A stretch of 64,000 nucleotides of DNA from Trichomonas vaginalis G3 (lineage: Eukaryota > Parabasalia > Trichomonadida > Trichomonadidae), in assembly GCF_026262505.1 (NCBI RefSeq), contig NC_067206.1, forward strand, positions 26,861,896 to 26,925,895, read 5' to 3'. Shown one piece after another: positions 28,764 to 40,100 of the stretch. The translations under genes were made by a program, and so were the position numbers. Every line of letters starts with the position of its first letter. Within the stretch, counting starts at the first letter, position 1. The notes below the pieces were generated by a model, which was given only the letters and a program-made list of their open reading frames with translations, searched no databases and was not told the DNA's origin.

Positions 28764-30898
28764 TGTCACTTTTTAATTTTGATTTGGAAAATTATCTAAC
28801 CTGAATGATCATATCAGTCAATCAAACGGAAATTCAATTATCAAGTTTGATACTTCATTTGCAGGGAAAATTGAAGTTACATCCCGGGCATACACGATTA
28901 TTGAAAACTGGGCTTGCCTTAATGGAAGCTGCACAGCAGTTGATTTAAGTAGGTCGTCAATTGAGATTATTAAGGGTGCGCTAAAGGCCAAACTTCCCCT
29001 ATCGTCAATTTTAAAAACATGAAAAAAATCCTTGTACTTTAGGTACCTCGAAACATTTATTTTTTGAGAAAAAATAAATTTCGTGATTTATGCTAGGTCG
29101 ATCCTGGGCAAGCAATATATATAAGAATTTTATTGAAATCATGTCACTATTTCTAAATTTGAATTTTATCTCTTCCAAAAAACATGAATTATGAGTCATC
29201 GTACTTATTATAAGATATTCTATTATGTGTTTATTAAGATTTAGTATTGTGCACTAAATTTTTATGTATAAATATCAAAGAATAAATGCAATTATTATAA
29301 AAAATCGTCTTAGAGTTTTCTATACTGAAATATGAGTTGTCTGTAATATATCAAACAAAACGACATTATATCCAATGAAAATATATCAAAAATTAAAAAT
29401 TAATCAAATTTAAGGGTTTGGAGTTTAATTTAGTAGACCTTATCTCGCAAAATTGCATTTGCTAGGATTGTTGTGCATATTATCATATGGGACAATAGCT
29501 ATTACCATGAAATCAGATAATTTAATTTACAATTATGAGCACTTCAGCAATAAAAATATAATGGTGCATAATTATTTTGAACATTTAATATATTTCAACA
29601 ATAAAAATTGGGGTATTACTCACAATTTTTTGGCTTTAGCGCGGGGTAGGATTAAAACAATACCGTTTATTAAAAAACTAAATATTGGGTATTTTTATGA
29701 TTTTAAAGCAGTAATTGAATACCCTTTATACAAATCTATGAACGCGCTAATTTGTTGTAGAAAATATTAACCAGATAAATTTTTTTTTGAACGCCGTAGA
29801 AAAAACTAAAAAAAATCGAAAAAAAAGCATATTTTAGCCAAAGTTCCTCATTATACAAGATAATGATTTGTGATCACTTGTTTAAAAATAGAAGATCGTG
29901 CATATATGCTTTTAGTCCAAAGACATCTAGAATAAATAGCATCAATAAGAAGGACAGATCTACATAAGATTTCCGTGTAAACAAAGCGTTTTGAGAGAAC
30001 TCATAGAAAAATTGAGAGGCTTTAGCGCACCCTTAAAGAAAGTGCTTTTAGTCGATGTGTAAATCTAACATATTTCACTTTTTCGACTAATTTAAGAGCT
30101 CTTGCGTTAAATGCATTGGCGCATTGCCCAATAAGCTCAATTTTCATACCATCGACTGTGCTAACAATGTCAGGCTCTGCATTTAATCAATGCCTTAATC
30201 TGAATACTCTAGAAGTAGATAAAGCCAATCCAAACTTTTGTTCAATAAATAACTTCATATTTAATAAAGAAATGACTACACTAGTTCGAACTCCTATTAA
30301 TTTTAAATGTGAAATGATTCCTAATCGTGAAAATATTCAGAACTTAGGTGAGTTTATGATGAGCGGGTCCACTATTGAAGAGTTTATTGGTTGGCCAAAT
30401 ATATCAACTATTGGAATCTATGCGTTTCATGTTACACGTTTCCTGAGAAATATTGATATTTCGATGACAAATGTGACATCTATTCCTAGTCATTGTTTCG
30501 AAGTTTGCTCACAATTAAATAGAATCCATTTACCAGGTAATCTTTCATCCATTTCCAATAATGCATTTATTTATTTGCATGTCATTAGAACTATATATAT
30601 ACCTTTGAAAGTTGATTCGATTGAAGATAATTCGTTTGCATATAATAACTGCTTGAAGATGATTGTTTATTTTGGAACTACAGATTTTCAATATAGAAAT
30701 CTCAGTATCTATTGTCCATTATTATCTGTTGCACGTGTTACTATAACATATCCTTCTTCAAAATTTGGATTTTTAGATGTTCAAAAGAATGCATATAAAA
30801 ATGGAATTATTGAAGATATTTGTATTTCATTACAAATTCATTATTCCCACAACCTTTCTTATTACTTCTTTATAACAATACTAAACTCTTTACTTTAA
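28764..30898 (+). pseudogene. BspA-like leucine-rich-repeat gene, copy 2, interrupted by a transposon
   Basis: Paralogue of copy 1, with the same initiator block (ATGTCACTTTTT at 28763), the same body (SIIKFDTSFAGKIEVTSRAY, TAVDLSRSSIEII) and C-terminal region. At codon IIK the frame is split by a 1,061-bp element (28973-30033); the LRR frame resumes as ESAFSRCVNLTYFTFSTNLR and runs open to 30898. Here the TA run at 30591 keeps frame, unlike copy 1. As in copy 1, the body frame has no ATG near the initiator and a stop lies just upstream, so both copies share an N-terminal disruption. Copy 2 was therefore possibly already a pseudogene before the insertion. Confidence 0.8.
28973..30033. mobile_element. 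1,061-bp DNA transposon with 17-bp terminal inverted repeats, TA target
   Basis: Left end AGGGTGCGCTAAAGGCC, right end GGCTTTAGCGCACCCT (reverse complement AGGGTGCGCTAAAGCC). It is flanked by TA on both sides (28971-28972 and 30034-30035), and removing the element with one TA restores the LRR reading frame exactly as in the paralogue, proving insertion and the TA duplication. TA targeting points to the Tc1/mariner-type superfamily. The interior is AT-rich, with no convincing transposase (frames of 62 and 105 codons are not recognised), so it is likely non-autonomous. Confidence 0.85.
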
Positions 30899-31445
30899 TT
30901 ATAATATTAAATTGAAACAATTTTCTAATGTACGTAATGAAATAAAGCTCTTTTAAATATTTAATAGTGTGTTATATGTTATTAGCATATGTTGGTTCTA
31001 AATCGATAATAAAGGACAATTTATGCAAAATCAATTATATTTTTATCAGCTGAGCCTAGGATCTTTGAAATGAAATAACAAGGAGCATAAAACGCTAAAA
31101 TATAATCAATTACACGATTTTGATTTTCTTTAATTTTATGAAATCTCTTTTATCAAATTAATTTTAACATAATTTTTTTATTTTTTTATATTTTTGTATT
31201 TTTTTTTTCATATCCAAAAGTCCAAATAATGATTCTCAACTTTAAAATCATGTTGGTAATACATTTTAACAAATTAATGTTTTTTAAGTGGAAATAAAAA
31301 AGATTCGATCAAAGAAATTGGGAATAAAGAGATATTTTTGATTAAATTTATACCAAATTCTAAAATGTGATTGCAACGTTATGTTATCTGATATTGGTAA
31401 ATTTAGTCTCAAATTTTTTATAAATTAGACTCTGTAATTGTTTTC
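30899..31445. other. intergenic, nothing recognised
   Basis: AT-rich spacer with long T and A runs (31163-31212). No gene seen. Confidence 0.5.
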
Positions 31446-32219
31446 ATGCTTGAGAAGTGCCATATTAATGTGTTTGAGGACAATGTTGGGTTATCAACAA
31501 TCGATGACTGTTTAAAAATCTTCGAACCTTCTCCTTTTTGGTCTTCTCTTCCTTATCGCGAAGCTGAATTTGAAATTGTTCACCAGTTCATAAATTCATC
31601 ATTCGAATCACCAAATCCAAAAGTGTGTCACATACATGGCGAAAAGGGAGTTGGAAAAACGTCTACAGTTCAGATTTGCTCACTTATGAGTATATATTAT
31701 ACAAAAATTGAATTTTTAGATATTCAACTATGGTGTGATGGAAATTACATACCTAAACATCCACACGAACGCGGTCTTGTCGTAATTGATTCACCCTGTA
31801 AAGGGATGATAATTCCGATGCTAAATTATTTCCTTTCAATCAATTATTCGCTTATAATTATAACTACAGACTCTATCCATGTTGAAAATTTCGATCAATA
31901 CGTTACATCGATAATACGTTTTGGCTCGTATGACAAAAATGCTCTTAGATATATACTCTGCGATAAACTACGACCTTTCAGTAACCTCATAAAGCAAGAA
32001 GCAATCGATTACATCGTAAATAGAGCTTTTGCTTGCAATGTTGGCTTACAGGGGGCATTTGAACTACTAATTGCTTCACTGATCAATGTAAAACAATCCA
32101 ATCAACCAAAACTTGATCAAAAATCCGTTGAAAATACATACTTTCATTTAATTGAGTACCCTGATTGTCAAGAATTCGACGATCAACATATACAGTACGG
32201 AATATCCCTTGGTTGTTAG
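31446..32219 (+). CDS. Orc1/Cdc6-like AAA+ ATPase, 257 residues
   Basis: Begins like Orc1/Cdc6 proteins with PFWSSLPYREAEFEIVHQFI, then a perfect Walker A (HIHGEKGVGKTSTVQ, about residues 62-76). The Walker B strand reads GLVVIDSP, with a single Asp and no following Glu, so hydrolysis may be impaired. Later, RFGSYDKNALRYILCDKL matches the sensor-2/lid entry of this family. At 257 residues it covers only the AAA+ core; the C-terminal winged helix of Orc1/Cdc6 is absent. It would act in origin recognition or licensing, or be a derived paralogue. The ATG follows GTTTTC at 31446. Confidence 0.75.
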   Translation: MLEKCHINVFEDNVGLSTIDDCLKIFEPSPFWSSLPYREAEFEIVHQFINSSFESPNPKVCHIHGEKGVGKTSTVQICSLMSIYYTKIEFLDIQLWCDGNYIPKHPHERGLVVIDSPCKGMIIPMLNYFLSINYSLIIITTDSIHVENFDQYVTSIIRFGSYDKNALRYILCDKLRPFSNLIKQEAIDYIVNRAFACNVGLQGAFELLIASLINVKQSNQPKLDQKSVENTYFHLIEYPDCQEFDDQHIQYGISLGC

Positions 32220-32798
32220 TTTTTCTTTGTTGTTCTTGAAATTTTATTATATCTCAATATTAAATACATTTTGTTTGAATAAATATGATAAATTTTAGTT
32301 AGTTGTGTAATGGTAGTTATTTCATTGCTAAAAAGTTCCATAATTTTACATCAATTTTTCTTTTATCCTATTTATTTTTGTTTAAAACGCATTGTTTAGT
32401 TTAATATTAAGTTATTCTTAATAAAACAATCCCAAATCAAACTATTTTTATAGATTCTAATCCAAGACTCAATTTTGATAAGGCGTTCAGTATTTTCTTA
32501 ATTAGATCATCAACTTGAACAAACAAAAATCTGCACACTCTATTATGAATTACAATTTTTAACTTAAAAATTATTCAATGTAGTAATTTATGCTAATTAA
32601 GTGGGAATGTAACGTAATGTACACATCATATTAATAATCCATTTGAATGAAACTGGGTTTTACAAACATTGTATACAAAAATGATAGGAAGTGAAGTTGC
32701 AAATTATGATATTTCATTTCATTAGATTTCTGTAGAGACAATATATATAGTCCAAAAACAAATCGTTTAAATATATATTAAGTCAAAATGACTTAATA
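32220..32798. other. intergenic, nothing recognised
   Basis: AT-rich spacer between convergent gene ends. No gene recognised. Confidence 0.5.
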
Positions 32799-33473
32799 TT
32801 ATATATGTTTATATTTTAGACCTTCAAAAATCTTTCTAGACTGTTCCCGAATTAATTTCAGTAATTCTGGGTCAGTAATTCGAAATCCTCTGTACAATTC
32901 ATTCTTCTTTGGGCAAACTGGTCTCTTGAGGATCATCTTTCTCCTGAGAAGCTCAAGTTGACGCTTCCTCTTCATTAGTTGAGCCTGCTTTCTCATCCTT
33001 GACCACCATGTAAGATACTTGTTGAGTGGAGGATTTTGTGTCTTTGGCTTTTCTTCTTCATTGCTATGGTAGTCAAAGCGGAAAATTCCCAATGGTGAAT
33101 GTAAGTCGGCCCAAAAGCGCCAGTTATCATCATCTTCCTCTTCATCGGCATTATGATATCCAATTGTGAACTTGCCCCATGGTGAGTGATATGTTAAGCT
33201 GATGCCCCAGTTGTCATCATCTTCAGCTTCTTCTTCATTGCTGCGATAGCCAAGATAGATCTTGCCCCATGGTGAATGGTATGTGATTCCGATGCCCCAG
33301 TTGTCATCATCATATGTTTCTTCCTCTTCATTCTTATCGAATCCGATGCGGAGAGGGCCCCATGGCGTTGGAATTGGGAGCCAGATGTTTTCATCATCTG
33401 CATTGTAACTTCTGCGGAATGCAAAAAGTGGTAACATTAAAAATAATGATTTTATTCCTTTCAGAATTTTCAT
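32799..33473 (-). CDS. secreted protein with four ~30-residue acidic/aromatic repeats, 224 residues
   Basis: Start set at ATG 33473 (MKILKGIKSLFLMLPLFAF), which gives a clean signal peptide; an in-frame upstream extension is not hydrophobic-signal-like. Then come four repeats with the pattern acidic run, W-G-I, strand, HSPWGK/GPLR, strand, GY: TPWGPLRIGFDKNEEE, HSPWGKIYLGYRSNEEE, HSPWGKFTIGYHNADEEE, HSPLGIFRFDYHSNEEE. The alternating pattern suggests a beta-meander or blade-like fold. The C-terminal 75 residues are strongly basic (RMRKQAQLMKRKRQLELLRRK). The acidic repeat/basic tail pairing is striking. Family not recognised. Confidence 0.65.
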   Translation of the reverse strand: MKILKGIKSLFLMLPLFAFRRSYNADDENIWLPIPTPWGPLRIGFDKNEEEETYDDDNWGIGITYHSPWGKIYLGYRSNEEEAEDDDNWGISLTYHSPWGKFTIGYHNADEEEDDDNWRFWADLHSPLGIFRFDYHSNEEEKPKTQNPPLNKYLTWWSRMRKQAQLMKRKRQLELLRRKMILKRPVCPKKNELYRGFRITDPELLKLIREQSRKIFEGLKYKHI

Positions 33474-33990
33474 AAAAAGAGTTATCGGAAAATAGATAGT
33501 ATTTCCATTTTTATAATAGAATAACCTAATATTAATTTTGAGGATCATGATCAATTTTGAATGCCTCCTGAAATTTAAGATAATGATATGGCAAGAGAAT
33601 GTCAGGAACAATTTTTATTCAAAAGACTAACTCATCATGATCAGACAGACAAAATTTTTGATGATTTCGATTAAATATGTAAAAAGAATATTCCTTCTCG
33701 GATTTGAAACAAGAAGTTGAAAGAAAACGCGGCGGTTATGTCACTTCATATGGATAATCAAAAATAATTGATTACATCACATAATTATATCAGTAAATGT
33801 CTATTTAGCAGATATATAAGTTGAAGGTAAAAATTGATAAAAAAAGTATTATAGAGTAAGCTATCTTTCTAACTGATGGTCAAAGGTTTTCTGATAACTA
33901 TATTTATGAACTAAGTATTGGTAAGGCTGACCCATTGATTATAGAACGAAATATGGTTTCTTAATTAATGATACAAAATTGGCGCGGTTC
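33474..33990. other. intergenic, nothing recognised
   Basis: Spacer between the secreted-repeat gene and the outer arm of the large inverted repeat. No gene recognised. Confidence 0.5.
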
Positions 33991-34386
33991 AATTTTAACG
34001 ACATTTTTTAACGCGATACGAGCGTAAGTCCATAGAATGTGTTTTGAGGGAAACTATAAAAATCCAAAATAGAGGTAAGTGCGCCATTATTACCTGCGAA
34101 GTTACATGGAATAAATCGAAGAGTAAGTACAAGATGATCTTGCATCTTTCCAAGTAAATGAAATTTATTAAAATTAAGATGATAATATTCATTTATAGTA
34201 TGTGTATGATGTTTTTTCAAAATTTCTTCAAATAAAATGCAATGATAATTTTTGAATAATTTTTTTCTTGTGTATATTTCATTTTTTATTAGTGAAAATA
34301 TCATTACATCAATAAGGAAAGCACAATCCAAATTCATATTAGTTAAATTAATCTACGACCAAAAGCCCGCCAAATTTGAATTAAAC
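33991..34386 (-). repeat. outer arm, left copy, encoding a 109-residue ORF
   Basis: Contains a minus-strand frame 34337-34008 (MNLDCAFLIDVMIFSLIKNE ... FAGNNGALTSILDFYSFPQN) identical in product to the plus-strand frame at 43498-43827. It is not recognised. The ATG is about 70 bases downstream of TGACACTTTTATCA in the right copy, but that upstream piece is not part of the left arm. Real coding status is uncertain. Confidence 0.6.
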
Positions 34387-34720
34387 CTCCAATTTAAAAT
34401 TTTCAAGTCTACGGAACCATCCTTGGATCATAGTAATCATTCATTACAAAATGGAATCTTTTGGTATTGTGCGGGCGATACCATAGATTTCTTTTTATTG
34501 ATAATGCTATTGAACAAGCTCATTCCGTGGATTTTCATTTAGAACTTTGTTTCATGAGTTTCTGGAACAATATAACATCTGAAACCTTTTGTGCGGGCAA
34601 AAGAAGGGATGTTTGTTGATTGAAAAATACTCATTTAAAAGAAGTTCTGAAAAGAAATTTGGAGATGATTTGTGGGTTGTGTAAGGTGTAGGTGTTGTGA
34701 TATATGTGGAATGGAATGAT
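34387..34720. other. unique spacer inside the palindrome
   Basis: AT-rich, found only on the left side. A plus-strand open stretch (HSLQNGIFWYCAGDTIDFFL) ends at 34542 and may be a gene fragment; otherwise nothing recognised. Confidence 0.4.
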
Positions 34721-36175
34721 CCTTACCTAAGTCATTGACTCATCCTTACCTCAGTCATAGACTCATCCTTACCTGAGACAACGACTCATCCTTACCTCAG
34801 TCATAGACTCATCCTTACCTCAGACAACAACTCATCCTTACCTCAGTCATTGACTCATCCTTACCTCAGTCATAGACTCATCCTTACCTCAGTCATAGAC
34901 TCATCCTTACCTCAGTCATAGACTCATCCTTACCTCAGTCATAGACTCATCCTTACCTCAGTCATAGACTCATCCTTACCTCAGTCATAGACTCATCCTT
35001 ACCTCAGTCATAGACTCATCCTTACCTCAGTCATAGACTCATCCTTACCTCAGTCATTGACTCATCCTTACCTCAGTCATAGACTCATCCTTACCTCAGT
35101 CATAGACTCATCCTTACCTCAGTCATAGACTCATCCTTACCTCAGTCATAGACTCATCCTTACCTCAGTCATAGACTCATCCTTACCTCAGTCATAGACT
35201 CATCCTTACCTCAGTCATAGACTCATCCTTACCTCAGTCATAGACTCATCCTTACCTCAGACAACAACTCATCCTTACCTCAGTCATAGACTCATCCTTA
35301 CCTCAGACAACAACTCATCCTTACCTCAGTCATCGACTCATCCTTACCTCAGTCATAGACTCATCCTTACCTCAGTCATAGACTCATCCTTACCTCAGTC
35401 ATAGACTCATCCTTACCTCAGTCATAGACTCATCCTTACCTCAGTCATAGACTCATCCTTACCTCAGACAACAACTCATCCTTACCTCAGTCATAGACTC
35501 ATCCTTACCTCAGTCATAGACTCATCCTTACCTCAGTCATAGACTCATCCTTACCTCAGTCATAGACTCATCCTTACCTCAGTCATAGACTCATCCTTAC
35601 CTCAGTCATTGACTCATCCTTACCTCAGACAACAACTCATCCTTACCTCAGTCATAGACTCATCCTTACCTCAGTCATAGACTCATCCTTACCTTAGTCA
35701 TTGACTCATCCTTACCTCAGTCATAGACTCATCCTTACCTCAGTCATAGACTCATCCTTACCTCAGTCATAGACTCATCCTTACCTCAGTCATAGACTCA
35801 TCCTTACCTCAGTCATAGACTCATCCTTACCTCAGTCATAGACTCATCCTTACCTCAGACAACAACTCATCCTTACCTCAGTCATAGACTCATCCTTACC
35901 TCAGACAACAACTCATCCTTACCTCAGTCATTGACTCATCCTTACCTCAGTCATAGACTCATCCTTACCTCAGTCATAGACTCATCCTTACCTCAGTCAT
36001 AGACTCATCCTTACCTCAGTCATAGACTCATCCTTACCTCAGTCATAGACTCATCCTTACCTCAGACAACAACTCATCCTTACCTTAGTCATTGACTCAT
36101 CCTTACCTCAGTCATAGACTCATCCTTACCTCAGACAACAACTCATCCTTACCTCAGTCATAGACTCATCCTAAC
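34721..36175 (+). repeat. 23-bp satellite array, about 63 units
   Basis: Unit CCTCAGTCATAGACTCATCCTTA with a second interspersed form (CCTCAGACAACAACTCATCCTTA) and rare CATTG or TTAG variants. The two forms recur in a higher-order order. The reverse complement of both forms makes the array at 41255-42080. Confidence 0.95.
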
Positions 36176-36273
36176 TCTTGCAATAACATACATTTACTAC
36201 AATGTATGTGAAATTTTCTCCCTAACTTATCAAATATCACTCAATTACTCAATTATTCTTTCTTAATTTAACT

Positions 36274-36485
36274 CCTTACCAGAACTTTACATTTAAATTC
36301 AAAATAATTTTATTATATTAAATTTTCAAAACCATATTTTAGTTCAATACTATTATAGATATAACTTTGTCAATAATGAATATTTTCGCGATTTGGATAA
36401 GTATTCATTGAGTTATCTAAGATTTTATTCGTGGGTATAAATTAATTAATATGTGAAATAATTATATAATAAGAGACGGATATCC
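36274..36485. repeat. inner inverted arm, left copy (~210 bp)
   Basis: Unique AT-rich DNA from CCTTACCAGAACTTTACATT to AAGAGACGGATATCC, matching the reverse complement of 41060-41272 with no difference seen by eye. It links the 23-bp and 25-bp satellites in both halves. The stretch 36176-36273 before it is unique and holds nothing recognised. Confidence 0.85.
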
Positions 36486-36956
36486 AACACTCAGTCTCTC
36501 TTTGACATCCAACACTCAGTCTCTCTCTTTGACATCCAACACTCAGTCTCTCTTTGACATCCAACACTCAGTCTCTCTTTGACATCCAACACTCAGTCTC
36601 TCTTTGACATCCAACACTCAGTCTCTCTTTGACATCCAACACTCAGTCTCTCTTTGACATCCAACACTCAGTCTCTCTTTGACATCCAACACTCAGTCTC
36701 TCTCTTTGACATCCAACACTCAGTCTCTCTCTTTGACATCCAACACTCAGTCTCTCTTTGACATCCAACACTCAGTCTCTCTCTTTGACATCCAACACTC
36801 AGTCTCTCTTTGACATCCAACACTCAGTCTCTCTTTGACATCCAACACTCAGTCTCTCTTTGACATCCAACACTCAGTCTCTCTCTTTGACATCCAACAC
36901 TCAGTCTCTCTTTGACATCCAACACTCAGTCTCTCTCTTTGACATCCAACACTCAG
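36485..36956 (+). repeat. 25/27-bp satellite, about 19 units
   Basis: Unit GACATCCAACACTCAGTCTCTCTTT; some units have an extra CT (27 bp). It is the inverse of the much longer array that starts at 37107. Confidence 0.95.
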
Positions 36957-37106
36957 ATAAAAATATTTAAAAATATAAGGAAATGAATCAAAAAAAAATA
37001 TAATTAAAAAGATTTAAAATTTATAAAAAAGGGAAAAAATTTAATAAATGATTAGGAAGAATGTGATGTGAATGCGTACGGAATATATATAAAAAATTAT
37101 AGTCTT
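36957..37106. other. central spacer of the palindrome
   Basis: 150 bp of A/T-rich unique sequence, including long A runs, lying exactly between the two inverted 25-bp arrays. Confidence 0.8.
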
Positions 37107-40100
37107 GGATGTCAAAGAGAGACTGAGTGTTGGATGTCAAAGAGAGAGACTGAGTGTTGGATGTCAAAGAGAGACTGAGTGTTGGATGTCAAAGAGAGAC
37201 TGAGTGTTGGATGTCAAAGAGAGACTGAGTGTTGGATGTCAAAGAGAGACTGAGTGTTGGATGTCAAAGAGAGACTGAGTGTGGATGTCAAAGAGAGACT
37301 GAGTGTTGGATGTCAAAGAGAGACTGAGTGTTGGATGTCAAAGAGAGACTGAGTGTTAGATGTCAAAGAGAGACTGAGTGTTGGATGTCAAAGAGAGACT
37401 GAGTGTTGGATGTCAAAGAGAGACTGAGTGTTGGATGTCAAAGAGAGAGACTGAGTGTTGGATGTCAAAGAGAGACTGAGTGTTGGATGTCAAAGAGAGA
37501 CTGAGTGTTGGATGTCAAAGAGAGACTGAGTGTTGGATGTCAAAGAGAGACTGAGTGTTGGATGTCAAAGAGAGACTGAGTGTTGGATGTCAAAGAGAGA
37601 CTGAGTGTTGGATGTCAAAGAGAGACTGAGTGTTAGATGTCAAAGAGAGACTGAGTGTTGGATGTCAAAGAGAGACTGAGTGTTGGATGTCAAAGAGAGA
37701 CTGAGTGTTGGATGTCAAAGAGAGAGACTGAGTGTTGGATGTCAAAGAGAGACTGAGTGTTGGATGTCAAAGAGAGACTGAGTGTTGGATGTCAAAGAGA
37801 GACTGAGTGTTGGATGTCAAAGAGAGACTGAGTGTTGGATGTCAAAGAGAGACTGAGTGTTGGATGTCAAAGAGAGACTGAGTGTTAGATGTCAAAGAGA
37901 GAGACTGAGTGTTGGATGTCAAAGAGAGACTGAGTGTTGGATGTCAAAGAGAGACTGAGTGTTGGATGTCAAAGAGAGACTGAGTGTTGGATGTCAAAGA
38001 GAGAGACTGAGTGTTGGATGTCAAAGAGAGACTGAGTGTTGGATGTCAAAGAGAGACTGAGTGTTGGATGTCAAAGAGAGACTGAGTGTTGGATGTCAAA
38101 GAGAGACTGAGTGTTGGATGTCAAAGAGAGACTGAGTGTTGGATGTCAAAGAGAGACTGAGTGTTGGATGTCAAAGAGAGACTGAGTGTTGGATGTCAAA
38201 GAGAGACTGAGTGTTGGATGTCAAAGAGAGACTGAGTGTTGGATGTCAAAGAGAGAGACTGAGTGTTGGATGTCAAAGAGAGACTGAGTGTTGGATGTCA
38301 AAGAGAGAGACTGAGTGTTGGATGTCAAAGAGAGACTGAGTGTTGGATGTCAAAGAGAGACTGAGTGTTGGATGTCAAAGAGAGACTGAGTGTTGGATGT
38401 CAAAGAGAGACTGAGTGTTGGATGTCAAAGAGAGACTGAGTGTTGGATGTCAAAGAGAGACTGAGTGTTGGATGTCAAAGAGAGACTGAGTGTTGGATGT
38501 CAAAGAGAGAGACTGAGTGTTGGATGTCAAAGAGAGACTGAGTGTTGGATGTCAAAGAGAGACTGAGTGTTGGATGTCAAAGAGAGACTGAGTGTTGGAT
38601 GTCAAAGAGAGACTGAGTGTTGGATGTCAAAGAGAGACTGAGTGTTGGATGTCAAAGAGAGACTGAGTGTTGGATGTCAAAGAGAGACTGAGTGTTGGAT
38701 GTCAAAGAGAGACTGAGTGTTGGATGTCAAAGAGAGACTGAGTGTTGGATGTCAAAGAGAGACTGAGTGTTGGATGTCAAAGAGAGACTGAGTGTTGGAT
38801 GTCAAAGAGAGACTGAGTGTTGGATGTCAAAGAGAGAGACTGAGTGTTGGATGTCAAAGAGAGACTGAGTGTTGGATGTCAAAGAGAGACTGAGTGTTGG
38901 ATGTCAAAGAGAGACTGAGTGTTGGATGTCAAAGAGAGACTGAGTGTTGGATGTCAAAGAGAGACTGAGTGTTGGATGTCAAAGAGAGACTGAGTGTTGG
39001 ATGTCAAAGAGAGAGACTGAGTGTTGGATGTCAAAGAGAGACTGAGTGTTGGATGTCAAAGAGAGACTGAGTGTTGGATGTCAAAGAGAGACTGAGTGTT
39101 GGATGTCAAAGAGAGACTGAGTGTTGGATGTCAAAGAGAGACTGAGTGTTAGATGTCAAAGAGAGAGACTGAGTGTTGGATGTCAAAGAGAGACTGAGTG
39201 TTGGATGTCAAAGAGAGACTGAGTGTTGGATGTCAAAGAGAGACTGAGTGTTGGATGTCAAAGAGAGAGACTGAGTGTTGGATGTCAAAGAGAGACTGAG
39301 TGTTGGATGTCAAAGAGAGACTGAGTGTTGGATGTCAAAGAGAGACTGAGTGTTGGATGTCAAAGAGAGACTGAGTGTTGGATGTCAAAGAGAGACTGAG
39401 TGTTGGATGTCAAAGAGAGACTGAGTGTTGGATGTCAAAGAGAGACTGAGTGTTGGATGTCAAAGAGAGACTGAGTGTTGGATGTCAAAGAGAGACTGAG
39501 TGTTGGATGTCAAAGAGAGACTGAGTGTTGGATGTCAAAGAGAGACTGAGTGTTGGATGTCAAAGAGAGACTGAGTGTTGGATGTCAAAGAGAGACTGAG
39601 TGTTGGATGTCAAAGAGAGACTGAGTGTTGGATGTCAAAGAGAGACTGAGTGTTGGATGTCAAAGAGAGACTGAGTGTTGGATGTCAAAGAGAGACTGAG
39701 TGTTGGATGTCAAAGAGAGACTGAGTGTTGGATGTCAAAGAGAGACTGAGTGTTGGATGTCAAAGAGAGACTGAGTGTTGGATGTCAAAGAGAGACTGAG
39801 TGTTGGATGTCAAAGAGAGACTGAGTGTTGGATGTCAAAGAGAGACTGAGTGTTGGATGTCAAAGAGAGACTGAGTGTTGGATGTCAAAGAGAGACTGAG
39901 TGTTGGATGTCAAAGAGAGACTGAGTGTTGGATGTCAAAGAGAGACTGAGTGTTGGATGTCAAAGAGAGACTGAGTGTTGGATGTCAAAGAGAGACTGAG
40001 TGTTGGATGTCAAAGAGAGACTGAGTGTTGGATGTCAAAGAGAGACTGAGTGTTGGATGTCAAAGAGAGACTGAGTGTTGGATGTCAAAGAGAGACTGAG

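Noticed and set aside
29011-29199. Minus-strand QDRPSINHEIYFF segment as a mariner transposase remnant
   Set aside because: Only a vague resemblance to the mariner D-N-A-P-H block; flanking motifs are absent.
29453-29770. 105-codon frame inside the TA-inserted element as a transposase
   Set aside because: No DDE/D signature or helix-turn-helix, too short, and low-complexity AT-rich composition.
36957-37106. Central spacer of the palindrome as a replication origin
   Set aside because: Only AT-richness and position support it; no further evidence in the sequence.
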